Assembly: GCA_029718625.1 (NCBI GenBank)
Contig: CM056387.1
Span: 34,820,888-34,884,887 of the forward strand
DNA: 64,000 bases
Source of the DNA: Synaphobranchus kaupii
Taxonomy: Eukaryota; Chordata; Actinopteri; Anguilliformes; Synaphobranchidae
Reading direction: 5' to 3'
The notes below the pieces were generated by a model. The model was not told where the DNA came from, did no database searches, and saw only the letters and a list, made by a program, of their open reading frames with translations. This document shows, one piece after another, positions 41,566-55,500 of this stretch (positions are counted from its first letter, which is position 1; every line of letters begins with the position of its first letter). A program made the translations under genes and the position numbers.

Positions 41566-44500
41566 GTGTTGGGTGCATTGTTATAGCTGACAGTAGAGAA
41601 TCACTAAAGAAAGGATTAATTAAACCTCAAAACCAGAGGTGGCCAACCCTGGTCCCGGAGAGACATGGGAAATGCATCAAAATCAGCCACAAATGTAGAC
41701 CCAAGAAACAAGGTAAGTTATAACTGTGAAACCAACCGGTTTACCTGATCAAATAAGAACCAAGTAACACCAAACCAGCACACCCCCCGCAGCATCTCCA
41801 CTTCAAGGTGGAAAACGGCTGCTGTGAACCTCCTAATATAGCTCTTGGGATTCATTCATCTGTTCGGAAAACTGAAGATGGAAGTTACAGGAAGTGGAAA
41901 ATATGCAGCAGGATTCACTTAATCTCAAACAATGGCAGCCATTCCCTGATACCTGCCGTAGTCCCATTTACCCCTTACAAAACACTTTCTATTTATTTAC
42001 GCTTTCTATTTATTAAATATATTAATGGTAAACAGGGTTGGGTTGCATAATAATTTTATATAGACACTTACAGGAGTGAATGCAATGATGCAAATATCAA
42101 ATCCTGTCCCAACCATAGACGTGCATATTTAACTAGACAGGAAAGAACGCCCTCATCCAACCCAAGCTGTGAAGCCCCAGAAGTAAGCCTGTACTGTGCA
42201 TGTTGAGTGCAAAACATTGGAGATCCCATTTAAATGAATGGGGCATATCAGACGTTTGAAGGCAAAATTAAACTTCCCCGATGATATTTTTAACTTGATT
42301 AACGATCATTGCGTTTCATATGAAAAGAATATTGTGAAAATATGTTGAATTTTTTAGGCAAATGTACACATCATCAATTTAAAAAATATTTCCCCAAAAC
42401 CTCCGGACCAACAAATTGCTACACGTAATTAAATTTATGGCCACAAAAAATATTGACTGATGAGGTTTTCTTTGATCATTAAATCATCCTGGTTTTCTAC
42501 ATTGAATTCAATGGGCAGCAAGCTCTTTTGCGCTCACCATGCACAGTACAGGCAGGCGCAGTTTCCCGTCACTGCCTGCCCGGGCCCTCCTACCCTCTCC
42601 AGTTCCAATGTGCACTCTATGGTTCCAACGCACAGTTTCAGTTTCAACCAATCAGCGGCTTACATTTGGTTCCCAGGATTGGAGTAGGCTTCAATATTAC
42701 CAATTACTTTGCCTTGCACTTTGCTTTTCATTGTGAACCATGTCTGAGATGGGTAGGAGTGCAGCTTTTAGCTAGCTATCCAACATGGTGGGTAGGTCAC
42801 TCTTGTACGGTCATTTGCAGTACTGTAGGGGTATGGCATATTTTAAAACTTAGAAAATGAAACTACTTTATGAAATATAAAGAGCAAGACATGCCCATGA
42901 ATTATAGCAAAAAAATATAATCATATTTGCGTGTAAGTTATTGTATGAAAAGGGACTGAGCCCGCAAGCAGGGGAGCCGTGTAATTCTGTGGCCAGCGCA
43001 GTACAGTGTTCTATAAACTACCCAAATAAAACTGGGCCTGCGGATCGGAAGAAGCAACTGCGCAACCCCATATATAACACAGACACTGCTGCTGGCTTCT
43101 ATTAGCGCATCAAGAGAAAGGAATGTGCCGGAATCACATCAAACAAAAACTATGCTGTCATTGTTCCTACAGCAGACAGGCTTTGAACCAGCTCCTCGCA
43201 TTCCTAGCCCCCCCCTAAAATGAGAGAAAAAAAAGCGGGGCTTTGAGCAAATCAAGTCTAGCCTGCGCTACAAAAATAACTCAAAAGGAGAAACGAGCCA
43301 GCCTCCAGCGTATGAGGTCCACAGGAGGCTGCTGGTTCACTATGCTTGAGGCGGGGCTCTCGTACTGAGTGACCGGTCTCTGTTAATGGAGGATCCGTTC
43401 CATCTCCATTTCAAAGCACGCAATGACAGATTAATGAGTAGTCTAAATCATTTTAATAACTCTAAATCAATTATACTTTTTGTTTGAAGAAATTACTGTG
43501 CTGTAAAGATATATTGCGTACTATTTTTAACCACCCACAAAAAAATACTACCTGGATCGCAATTTAACATGTACGTTATGGTGTGGTTTAAACTAAACAT
43601 CCCGTTCACCGCTCAAGAGTCGCTATTAGCACAGTTTGTTATTTTCCTTTATCAGAATCCTTTCTGAAATGGGAGTGCACCTTACAGTCATGCTGATTGG
43701 TTGATCTGAGATATTGCCCCACCTTCTTCTGAAATGGCTATCCCTTTTTCCTCATAATTAACATGATTTAAAAATGCATTATATACACAGCAGTCAGCAG
43801 CGTCTTTATTTTGGTATTAATGTTCTTCAGAATCTCGGAATCAGCGACAAAGAAGCCACAAAGAAGGCACAACGTGATATCAAAACAAGATCCAAGGACA
43901 ATTCAGAGTGGATTAAAAAACACATAAATCCAGTAGTAAACCCTATCCAAGCATACATTTGCAAGATATTCCTTTACGTTGTTTGTTATTATTATTATTT
44001 ATTTTTTTGACAAATCTGCAGTTTGCAAATGTGTAATTAAATCACATAGCATCTCACCATCAATGCAACTGGACAACTTACAAACATTCAATCATTACAG
44101 CAGGCTATAACAACGGCATTCATGCCCCTTGTCTGTTAAAACAGTGATTTGTTATATACTTGTTTAACATCAGTCACGATTACATTTGCCTTTGCAATAG
44201 ATGTAAACTTCAATTGTTACTTTCTTGGACTACTTAACGCTTGAGGTGAGCTGCCATTTTGTACGACATTGTAGTTCACAAGACGGGCTCACACAGACAT
44301 GAGTCAAAGGAAGACACTTCATGTGCAGCTCAGCGCAGGCAGATTCGCGAGGACCCGATTAACTAGCAAATATGACCCTGTCATCCCAGCCAACTGAAAC
44401 CCTCCCATTCCTGGCTGACGCTAATGGCTATTGTGCATCGCCCTGCAAGGCCGTCAGCCACAATACCAACATGATCTATATTCAAAACCAGACCGTGATT

Positions 44501-45750
44501 TCCATCCATGCACTAGACCAGCACCTTAACACGATGAGACACTCAGCAGCCCAGCAGCACACAAAAGGAATGCCGTTTATTTAATAATAACAAAGATAAG
44601 TCCTAAACATTTAGCTTCTTCCTTATTTAATGAAAAAAATAATAAATAAAAAATTGAGTTGAGTATCTTGAGACAGTATCTTTTATGAATGGATTTTTTA
44701 GACACATCTTCTTTCATATCTCCTGTATTGTGTGTAATTAGAAAAGCACTGTCCTTCCTCTCCTGTGACCGGTTGCTATATCTCCATATAAAGGTGTGAC
44801 GCTAAGTAATGGGCGGGCCCCACGGCAAGCCCCGCCTGTTTGGTGGATAGTCATGTGACGTGAAACATGCGGATGGCATTCATCTCTCATGGCGGCCCTA
44901 ACAGGCTTTTTACAGTATTGGGTTGCAAGTCTATTTATGAACTAGGGGGCTGGGAGGGGGGCGAGATGACAACGACTTGTCATTTGGGAAAGAAAATGAA
45001 ATGTGTCAGACCTTTTTTTAATTTCGCAGGCACCCCACTTTGAAATAAATACCCACAATTGTTTTATTGCGTGTCAGATTGCACTTTATTCCCCCCCAGA
45101 TTAGAATGTTCCAGCTATTTCAGGACCGTGAGATTCTGTCTGCAGTCAATTTAGCCGAGCGCTTCTGAAATCTAAAAATAAGCGGATGAGGACTACTTTG
45201 TTTAAAAGTAACCATGGTTTCACAACATGCGGGAGGACGGGGGGGGGTGGGTCTCCCCCGTTTCATGACACCGTCAAAAGCGGGACGGGGGGGAGGGGGG
45301 CGCCTGAAACGGCCACGCAAAAGAGGAGCAGAGGAAGGAGCCCTCTGTCTAATTATAGCGGGATTTAACGGCCTGCCGAGACTGTCCTTGGGTGCCCAGG
45401 AACATGCGACGCTCTGCAGCGACTGCATGCGGCTCCTGCAGGTCGCATTTCGCGGCAGCGCCGCAGAGCGTGCTAAATATAGGGACAGCTGAGGGAGATC
45501 TTCCTGATTCACACCTACCATGAGCCCGGGGCAGAGGGGGGGGAGGGGGTAGGGGGGCCCGTTTGTGAAAACCTTCCTGCCGCCACCCTGTCCGCGCGAT
45601 CATCTCTCACCCAAAAAGCGCCGGGACGCTATAATAAAGCCTTTCGCAAATACTGAGATGCAACGCTGACAGGAGAGTTGGAGGGACACAGACAGGCGCA
45701 CGCAGTTCGGCTACAGCAGTGTTAGAACGCCTCGGCCTACAAAGAAGTAG
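41566..45750. other. srl intron, no recognised gene
   Basis: Mostly AT-rich unique-looking DNA. A CpG-rich block at about 45200-45600 contains G-runs and stands out in composition, but no exon with family resemblance or strong splice sites was seen on either strand. Confidence 0.5.
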
Positions 45751-45753
45751 GCT

Positions 45754-46009
45754 ACAGGATACATACTACACAGAATACATACTACACAGGATACATACTA
45801 CACAGGATACATACTACACAGGATACATACTACACAGAATACATACTACACAGAATACATACTACACAGGATACATACTACACAGGATACATACTACACA
45901 GGATACATACTACACAGGATACATACTACACAGAATACATACTACACAGGATACGTACTACACAGAATACATACTACACAGGATACATACTACACAGAAT
46001 ACATACAGT
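45754..46009. repeat. 16-bp minisatellite, 16 copies
   Basis: The unit is CAGRATACATACTACA, with G or A at one site. The order of variants is G A G G G A A G G G G A G A G A, with one further CGT change in copy 13. Since 16 is not a multiple of three, the open frame across it simply cycles through all frames. Confidence 0.95.
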
Positions 46010-49000
46010 GCATATACACACATATGCACACACACACATGCACATACAAACATACTGTGCAGAAATCCCTCTCCCCCCTTTCCACTGGAAATGGCTGCAA
46101 TTGTGGCATAATCAGAATCATAATGCAAGAATCACCAATGTCATCATCGTCGTCATGCGTTTTCCATTCGTCAATTTAGTAATGTTAAAATGAGTGTAAC
46201 AGAGAATTTAATCAACTGTATATTTGAATTTAAACACCATGTATATAATGGGTTCATTATAGATTACATATATATGCTGTACCAACAGAAGTAGAAAGAA
46301 ATTTATGAACCACACACACAATTTTACTTTGCGATGTAAATACTTTTTGAAGTTACATGACTGACTACAACTGTGAGAGAGCGTCAATAGATTGAACAAT
46401 GTCCATTTTCACAAATAGATCACAAGTAATATCTGACCGCCATTGTTATCTGGAAAACAACAAACCCCTACTTAAGCTACCCAATGTTTCTGCTGAATCT
46501 AGAGTTGAAAACTAATGTCAAAGCCCTAATATTGTAATTAGTATCAGTCAGTGCCTGCCATGATGGTGACAGACTGCACTGACTACATGATGAATGGCAA
46601 CACGGTTTTCAGGATTTGGGATTTACATGGACCAGGATTTGTAAACATGTAGCAGGGATTTGGAAATAAATGTACCAGTCAAAGGTAGTGCCAGACTGGT
46701 GCATAATCACAAATCAAATTAGTTCAATACTTCAATATTCCCTACAGAATGTAGATTAGCAAGAATGATCACAGAACCAAGAATCTTTCAGATTGAAAAA
46801 AAAAAAAAATCTCTCTTTCCTGTAAACAGAGGATAAATAAACAAAATAACTAAAACCAAGAACAAAACCTCCAATCAGAAGTATAAACAAGCACATGCCT
46901 CAGTGCACAAAACAATTTTATACAGAATCCCATTTATGGCCGTAGTTCCATTTCCAACTAATTTTTTAAAATGTGATTTTGGACACATCCCAGGACACAA
47001 CACAAAGCTGCTGTCCGGCAATACCTGAAGAAGTATGCAATCAATCTCCCACATTAAAACCGTACATGCCTTATAAATAACGCTTTCTAAATTCTCTCTC
47101 CCATCTGCATACCTTCTGGCTCACTCCACTCTATCCGCCCCCCCCCCCCCAGCCCCCACACACACACTTGCAGAGAGACATCTTGCAGAGGGGCTTTGGA
47201 CCAAAGCTCGTCCAAAGTCCACAGACAATGAAGGGACTTGAACTTTGACATGCCCCCCACCATTTTATCCCCTTCCTCCAGACCTGTCCTGCACCCTCTC
47301 TTACTGAGCAGCGTGACAGACTGACGACTGCTGTCCAGCTTATCTCCATTTCTCACAAGGGATCAAGGAATAGCTCTTTTTTTAGACTTTCTTACTTATT
47401 CTCAATACATGGTTATTTTTTTTCCACTTTGTAATAATTGCCCCGTAAGAAAATGTGTATATAAGCCCCCTGACAGTTTAAGATGAAAGGAACACAACAC
47501 CAAACCAGAGCTCCACTTACAGATTTATTGACCGGTTAATTGATTCTATATCAGATTATTGGCCCTGCCTGAACTGGTGTATAACAGCCCACTACACGTT
47601 GCTTCCACAGGAGTCAGTAGAGTCACTCAGAACAGCTGCTTCCCTTTTGCTGAAAGTCAGCTATTAGCATTGTTGCTGCATTTGGCCATCTGGGTTCCAT
47701 GGAGTTTTTTTTCAAGGAAGCAGAACATTGTGTCCCAGAACAGGGAATAATTCCACATCCTCCTGTGCAGCAGGGTGAGAAAAGGGCAGAGAAATGAACA
47801 ACAGTGCTGGAGACAGGGAGGGTGTCGCCCAAAACACGAGAGAAAAGGGTGCTACGTTAAGTTCACTCCGTAAGTTTACCAAGCTTGGAAATATGAAGGA
47901 TATTTAGAACAAACTGCAACCCATAAAGTCAAGTAACTGCACGTTGTATCAATCTACTTGCGTTTATCATGCAAAATTGAATATTAAATGAAATTCAGTT
48001 ACAAGAAGGTATGCCATTCAACTCCATTATTAAATAATGTCAACACTCAAGAATAACACCGTATGTAATATATTCCGTGTGTGGAATGTGGCTAATGTGG
48101 TGGTATTTATAGTGTGTGTAACATAAAAGGTTTGTGCCTGTGGGGTTTTATCCCACAACTGTTGAGAGCTTTTTTAAGTGTCCGTTTCCAGGTTAGCAGC
48201 GGGATTGGGTTCTCCCCCGAAGAGGCAGAAAAACTAACGTGTCATGTCGTTGGGGAGGCAGGGGCTGCAACCTGAGCTACAGCCTAGCGCATGCGCTACA
48301 TAGATCCAACGCCATTTCTGCAAATCCGTAACCGTAATTCTTATCTGCTGCAACAAAAAACGACAACGGATGTTGCTTGCCATTACTATCCAGGGACAAA
48401 CGATCCCGTGCAGAAAAACATGGAATGGATCTCGAAAACCAGACCTTTGTCACATTTTTATCTGTACCTTCTTTTTTTTGCCACCCAACATGGGGCTGTA
48501 TATATTCAATGAGTGGCAATCCACTCATTGGCACCCTAATCTGGAATGTCCAACTGTCTCCAACTGTCTCCAATGCACGAACCACCCTGCTGATACGGGA
48601 GAGATGGGACATCCATGGTTCTCCTCTGAGTCACGTGCCAATCGACAGCTGCTTCTTTTCACGTCGTAGACTGCAGTTAAGCTTGCACAGGGAGCAAGAC
48701 CTTTGCTGTTGGAGGAAGACCTTTCATATATGGCTTTGACATACAGTCTTACCAGCGCACTTATCAGGCAGTGGGGGTCGTCCGAGAGCAACATGGAACC
48801 CTGTCTGACTGAATCCTACCATACCCTGAGCGACGCAGTCACCAACTGTGCAATGCCCTGTGGAGCTACAAACAATGTCCCGCATTCGATCCAAGGCTGA
48901 GAGGCTCATCCATGCACTACTGCGTGGTGTCTTATCCGAGTGAGCCATCCAGCCACTCATTTGTACCAATGGACATCGAGAGCAAGCAAAGACCACCTCT

Positions 49001-50270
49001 CTGGTTTAACTATATGGTGACTTGGACATCCAATGCCAGACCACATCTGTAAAGTTTAAAGTTTAATGAGGCGTTAGGCTGAAGAGGAGATGAACCTGAG
49101 GCGATGTCTGGGAGAGGCATCTATAAGACCCCCCACTCCCCCTCTCCCAACTGCTGACAGACAGACAAGTATCTAAGCCTTCTAGAAAGATCTGCGCCCG
49201 CCGCCCCCTCTCCCATCCTATCCTAGAGGCTGCCAACAGGGGGCGGCGGACTGACTTCTTTCCTCAGGTGAAATGAATCCACCTCACCCCTGGCATTAAG
49301 TGGACCCCTTCCCCCTCCAATTGGCCCATGTCCACATGGGGAGCCCCCTGCCAAGCCTGTATGTTCCCTGTGCGGTTCCTGATCGAGTGACTCAAATCAT
49401 GGATGGGAAGCTGGCTGTCCTAGTGGACTAGGGGGGGGGGGGGGTGCCTGGGTCCCCTTCTAGTGGGGCATGTGGACCCCATCCAGCAGCATGGAGCCCC
49501 GACGACATCGGCCGCCGTGTCCTCATCATATGCACGCCGGCCAAGAATCTCACGGAACCTTGCGCCAGATTACTCGTAACCTTACGCAGCGTGTTTTGGG
49601 GGTGGGGTTGGGGGGGGGGTGGGTATGTACAGGCATGTTTACTTTCTTCCAGAAGCAAGTTTGTTTATTTGCAATTTATAAATTTATCAAATTTCTTGAA
49701 TATACAAACACATATAGGATTCCTGCAACTTCATTGAGCTCTCCTTGATCACATTTTTTAGGGGGGGCAGCAGGAGACACGTTGAAAATAGAACTATTAT
49801 ATTAAATGGCAAATGGTCATTCACACATATCATTTCCTTCTTTTCTTTATGGGGAGCACTGCCTCAGAGTATTTCTCCTCTTCCACTCACGCTGCTCTAC
49901 ACACAAAAGGCCACACAGCTGTCCAGGAGAGCTAGTGCTGCAGCCATATTTCTCGCTGATGAAAGCTGGTATCTTGTGGGCACCTTCCCATGAATAAAAA
50001 TAGCATATGTCCGCATACTTGAAGTATAATTAAAGTTTACATGAGTATACTTCAAGCACACTTTATTTAGAACATCGCTTTGGCATACACCGGCATACAT
50101 TTTATTCATGTAGCATTTACCCAGAGAAATGTAGACAAATTACATTTTTGATATACAATCCATTTATACAGCTGGTACGGTGTTGGTCATCTCGATTTAA
50201 AAAAATGTATTAGACAAGTTATCCAATTATTACAATGTAATAACACAAGTAAATTTGTGCTGAGCAAGGT
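46010..50270. other. srl intron, no recognised gene
   Basis: AT-rich with scattered homopolymers (poly-A at 46796, poly-C at 47140, poly-G at 49431). The 48277-49000 segment has overlapping open frames on both strands but no family was recognised and no splice structure fits. Confidence 0.4.
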
Positions 50271-50804
50271 ACAATCAAAAGTAGTTGTGTTCTCTCTCTC
50301 TCTTTCTCTCTCTAACACACTCACACACACACACACACATACACAAACAAGTCGCTGCAGCACTATCTTTCTGGTAATCAGTGTTAATTTTTAATTTGAG
50401 AGTCAAACAAGTGTACAGCATAAGGAATTTATAATAAAATGCACCATAAAAAAGGAAAGTCGCAATATAGGCCACCTTCTTCTGGAACTTTCCTGAATAG
50501 GTGAAGCAAAGAGACGGCCAGCATGGGATCGACTCTTTTCCACTGATTAGATCTGCAGATGGCTCCGAGATACATGGCCACATAGAAAGGGAGGGTGTGA
50601 TTGGTCTAAACAGTACATGTGACATGTAAGGTTACCTACTATACAGTATAAAACACCGTATGTCAGAGGAGTTAATGATCTGGCCATATTGCTTTTGACA
50701 AAATTGTCAGCAACTTACAGGAACAGTAAATGCACCACCAGTTTTTGGCTGACCACACCACACACAGTTAAGTGTGAACGTCTGTGTGTGAAGTTATTGT
50801 ACTT

Positions 50805-50862
50805 ATTGTACGTCGCTTTGGATTAAAGCGTCTGCTAAATGAATGTAATGTAATGTAATGAA
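50805..50862 (-). mobile_element. Fish SINE-type tail (copy 1)
   Basis: The minus strand reads CATTACATTACATTCATTTA then GCAGACGCTT and CCAAAGCGACGTAC, a very common teleost repeat terminus with a CATTA-type end. The same motif occurs in plus orientation at 63330-63392. Confidence 0.7.
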
Positions 50863-51053
50863 GTACCATGGTCGGGTGATTGATAGCACAGTAGAGCCGC
50901 ACTTCTGGCCTCCCTCGTGGGGTCTGTCCAGGTGCATCCTGGGTCATGACGAGCAGTGCAATGAGTCAGCATGCATTTTTAGTCTTACTAAGATGGAGAC
51001 ACCTTTCGGACATTTGAGATCTTTAACAAGAATTTGTTGCCTGCTCCTGATCG

Positions 51054-51632
51054 GTGACTCTAACCCGAGAGAGTGAGCGACTCCAACCCACTCGTTTACT
51101 GAGTGACTCCAACCCACTCATTTTCTGAGTGACTCCAACCCACTCGTTTATACTGAGTGACTCCAACCCACTCGTTTATACTGAGTGACTCCAACCCACT
51201 CGTTTATACTGAGTGACTCCAACCCACTCGTTTATACTGAGTGACTCTAACCCACTCGTTTATACTGAGTGACTCTAACCCACTCGTTTATACTGAGTGA
51301 CTCCAACCCACTCGTTTATACTGAGTGACTCCAACCCACTCGTTTATACTGAGTGACTCCAACCCACTCGTTTATACTGAGTGACTCTAACCCACTCGTT
51401 TATACTGAGTGACTCTAACCCACTCGTTTATACTGAGTGACTCCAACCCACTCGTTTATACTGAGTGACTCCAACCCACTCGTTTATACTGAGTGACTCC
51501 AACCCACTCGTTTATACTGAGTGACTCCAACCCACTCGTTTATACTGAGTGACTCTAACCCACTCGTTTATACTGAGTGACTCTAACCCACTCATTTATA
51601 CTGAGTGACTCTGACCCATTCATTTATAAATG
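51054..51632. repeat. 28-bp minisatellite with higher-order pattern
   Basis: About 19-20 units of TGAGTGACTCYAACCCACTC then GTTTATAC; the first two units are shorter. From 51126 the Y position runs CCCC TT CCC TT CCCC TT, so blocks of five or six units seem to have duplicated together. No spacers, so not a CRISPR-like array. Confidence 0.95.
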
Positions 51633-53139
51633 AGGATAAATTTGTTTACTTGAATTTAAATGCAGGACACTGAGTACATAGGGAAATGCCCAGTGTTAAT
51701 TCAACTCCAAAGAGTCTATATGAGTCTGAACAAGATCAAATACTCCATCAGGGTTAAATATATTCTATCAGAGTCATTTACTCTATCAGAGTAAAATGTG
51801 CTCGATCAGTGTAAATTGTACTCCATCAGTATAAATCGCACTCCATCCAAGTAAAATGTACTCGATCAGACTAAAATATGCTCTGCGAGACTGAAAAGTT
51901 CCGTTCGCTATATGTTGGCTGATTTTTACTACAAAACTACGATTCCCAGCCCTCTAACCCTCTCTGCTTTCCCTTGTCTGAAGAAAAGAGACAGTTCAGG
52001 AAATTAGGGTAACTGTCTGCTGCTTTACTTTAAATAAACAAATGAATAAATCATTGCTGAAGCATGCTACGGTGTGATCGCACAAGCAGGAGAGAAGCTG
52101 CTAAAAATAAGGGTGTGTAATGTCAGCGCCTGGGTGAAGTTAGCGGGGTGCGCGGTGGGGGGGTCCCCACTGCAGAGCACACCGTTACGTATTTAAGTAA
52201 GCTATCAGTGTCCATCTGCTCCAGCATTCACACAGCACGCAGAAGATCAAGGAGCCATTAAACTGCTGTCACTCCTGTCATGGACTGGGATACCTAAATA
52301 ATGGGAATCAGGTACAATACCAAACCCAGGGGTCATGTAAAAAAAAATGGGGGTGAGTGAGTCACCCATAGGTCCAAGAGAGGCCAGGTGGACCAAATGA
52401 GATTAAGGTGGATTGGCTGGGAGGGCAGAGTCAGCAGTGATTTAATCACAGAAGATCTGACTGCAGTCATTGGCAAATTACACAAAAAACACACCCCATA
52501 AATACTCTGCATTGCATCAGCAAGGCGGGTCATTTACCTCTGGCCAGAGACCAGAAAGAAATGTGTACATGTATAAAATCTAAACACGATAAAAGCTTGC
52601 ATGTGGACCTCCCCTTCCATTTTTCAATTAGCTTGGGTAATTAACGGCATTGAAGTTTGTATCAGGAGCGATGACTTTGACCACAGTCCCGGTCACAGTC
52701 GCTAACATAACCACCAGCGCAGCCGTGGACGCCGCCATGGACCCTCAAACTAAAATTCTGTCCATCATCCCCACAGAGGTAGGATGTGCGGGCTACGCCG
52801 GTGAATCTGATCAGCTCTAGATGGTCCTCTGGCATGTCTCCGGTTGTCGGTGGATTGGGTGAAGGGGGACTTGTAGTTTGCGCGGTGAAGACAACCGTTG
52901 CTGCTCACAGCATGCGGGCACTTCTTTTTTGGCTCCGATTTGGGTTTGGAAAAGGAGAGCATGGGAGAAAAAAAAGAAGATTGCTCTGCTGGAGGTCGAT
53001 CTAGGAATAGTACAGAATCGGTAAGAAAAGAACTGCCAGTTTTGCTTTCTTCTCACTGGGGAGTTTGTTTTTTTTACCTCACTTGCTGCATTTTGGGGGG
53101 TTCAGGCTAGGTGTTGCCTAATAACTCCTGTTTCCTGTT

Positions 53140-53215
53140 TCTGTAAAGTGTCTTTGTTACAGCATCTCTGTAAAAAGCGCCTTAAAAATAAAATGTATTG
53201 AACTGAAGAATTTTT
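53140..53215 (+). mobile_element. Retroelement 3' tail fragment
   Basis: GCATCTCTGTAAAAAGCGCC then TTAAAAATAAAATGTATTG resembles the AAGCGC...ATATAAATAAAATGTATT terminus of fish L2-type LINE/SINE elements. Short and diverged. Confidence 0.4.
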
Positions 53216-53300
53216 AAGAAGTCTAGAAAAATGGCTGGACGCATGTACTTTCTGATGCTATTTGACAAAGATCTGAAAATACTATTTTTTCAAAATAATA

Positions 53301-53808
53301 TACAGTACTGTGCAAATGTCTTAGGCACCCTAGATTGTTTATGTAGATTTTTTCTTAGATGTTTATTTTTTGTCTTCCAAAAACTTAATTGAACTTTCGT
53401 CAGAGAAAAGAAGAACAAGGAGTTCTGCAACAGATGGTATGGTCTCCACAGAGGCCTGTTCTCAACATCACCGAGGCTGTCTGGGATTACCTGGACAGAC
53501 AGAAGCAAGCGAGACAGCCAAAGTCTGCAGAAGTTGGCAAGTTCTCCAAAATGCTTGGAACAATCGATCAGCTGATTTTCTTATAAAATTGTTCTCTTAG
53601 AACAACAGTGTACCTAAGAGAGTTGATGCTGTTTTAAAGGGAAAGGGTGGTCACACCAAATATTGATTTGATTCTGTTTTTTATAGTTTACTGTTCTTTA
53701 TAGTCAATTGTTTGATATTTAGAAACTTTTAATTTAATTATTTTTTAAAGGATTTTCGCCTTACGGATTTTCTTTACATGTGCCTAAGACTTTTGCACAG
53801 TACTGTAC
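53301..53808 (+). mobile_element. Tc1-like element, 508 bp, internally deleted
   Basis: The terminal repeats are TACAGTACTGTGCAAATGTC then TTAGGCACC on the left and GTGCCTAAGACTTTTGCACA then GTACTGTA on the right. A transposase remnant reads QRPVLNITEAVWDYLDRQKQ then ARQPKSAEV, matching the SPDLN-ITEAVWDHLDR C-terminal region, then shifts frame. The catalytic N-terminal two-thirds is missing. It is a different family from the elements at 10600 and 27267. Confidence 0.9.
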
Positions 53809-53872
53809 TGTACTTTTGTTTGTGGTCCAGACCTGTCATTCAAGTGAAGGCCATTGTGAAGGCAAAACATTT

Positions 53873-54019
53873 TGGGCCCGATTTAGCACATGCAAAACTA
53901 ATAACACAACCAATGATTGGTGCAAAAAAAAATACCATGAACAATCATTGGTCATGTTATTGGTTTTTTGTGTGTTTAAAGGTTTTGCACACGGTTAAAG
54001 TCTTAGTAAATCAGGTCCC
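53873..54019. mobile_element. Palindromic MITE, copy 1
   Basis: Contains AAAACTAATAACACAACCAA then TGATTGGTGC and its inverted counterpart AATCATTGGTCATGTTATTGG. The ends are GGGCCCGATTTA and TAAATCAGGTCCC. A second copy is at 58827-59003; this one is shorter at its left end. Confidence 0.75.
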
Positions 54020-54819
54020 TTGTGCGCTTAGATATGGCACGATATTTTTCTTTTACAGTATTTTGCCATCTGTGCATCATTCTCTTTTATTAATTTGTTT
54101 TATTGCAGATTATCCCTCATATTTTCTCCCAATTTGATAAAGCTGTACTGCTGAGACAACTCTGGCCTTCCTTTTGCTCCTGACCATAACTCCAGCGCTA
54201 CGCGGGACCACTGTGCCAGTCAACCTCCCCGGGAGCAGCCGCTCCCTCAAAGCACTGATCTGGCAGGACCCGGGTGCAAACCCAGGCCCTCTGTGTGCAA
54301 CTGCATTGACTCAAAGGCCAATTCTTTTACCGCCGTGACACCTTCGCACTATTATTGCCTTTTTATTAAGTAGAGCCATAAACCCTTGATAAATAGAAAG
54401 TGCAAATACCAGACACCTACACAAGACTCTTTCCTATACAAATTAGTCTAATCATAATGTGCAAATTATTCTGTCCGTGGTGCAAAGAAACAACAACGAA
54501 CAAACAGAAAACCAACTTGTACAGGATTCACGTTGCAAAGCAACGGAAGGGAAATTAACCCTTGAGGTGCCTGGGGAGAGAGAGATGAGCTGCAGACATC
54601 TGCTCCCAGGACCATGTGTCCTTGTTGAGTCTGTTGCCTGGCAACTGTATTCAGTTTGGAAAAACAAAGTGGTTGCAACAGCACATTCAGAAAGAATGCC
54701 CCTGACAAGGCAGGCATAGTCCCTGGCTTATTGGGCAAAACACACCTGTGATCGTGACGTTTTGTGCCAGCGCACGACCATCAGCACCAATACCCACCTG
54801 TAGAGTGTGTGTGCGCATG

Positions 54820-55500
54820 TTTATGTGTGTGTGTGTGTGTGTCCTTAGTGTATCTGTGTTGCTATTTATAGATTTGTAATACTGTCAACTTCACATACGA
54901 TTCATCATGATTGTCCAAAGTGTTTTATGTAACTTGTTTTTTGAGGACAATTTCACTTGACCAATCAGAGGGCGGTGCTCTGTGTCGGGGCAGTGACTGG
55001 TCGTGCGACAGAGCCATCCGAGTGAATGATTCTGAAAGGGGCGTGGCCAAGTCTGTTGAAATGTTCAAAGGCTTTTCAGGGAAGGCACTCTTTTGGGGCA
55101 AATTCTGAGTGAAATTGTTTGAATCATTTAATCAGGCTCACTGCCCGTGTTGATGTGAAACAATGGCCATGCAGCGTGGAAAATTAATAACAGGCCGTGA
55201 GAGCTCAGTAAAATGCAGTTATACAGAGTTACACAACACAGACTTTTCTGGGGAGTCATTATGAATGAATGTCTGAACTTCTGATATGATTCTGTGTGTG
55301 CGTTTGTGTGTGTGTACACATGCGAATGAGCACGAAGGCATGTGCGTGTGTGTTCATATTTTTTTGCGAGAGTGCGCTTATGTATGCGTGTGTGTATACA
55401 TGTGGGAGTGAGTGTGTGTATGCATGCCTGTGTGCGCGTGTATGTGTATGCAAGTGTGTGTGTGTGTGTGTGTGTGTATACGTGTCAGTGTGCTGATGAA
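54820..55500. repeat. Scattered GT-rich microsatellite blocks
   Basis: (GT)n at about 54825-54842 and 55456-55478 and GT/GC-rich alternating sequence at 55290-55450, followed by (GA)n at 55569-55593. No gene is recognised in this part of the srl intron. Confidence 0.8.

Noticed and set aside
45719..46111. 130-codon gene with Tyr/Thr/His repeats
   Set aside because: It is a 16-bp tandem repeat read through three frames in turn; no conserved flanks.
51054..51632. CRISPR-like array
   Set aside because: The 28-bp units are directly adjacent with no spacers, and the DNA is vertebrate.
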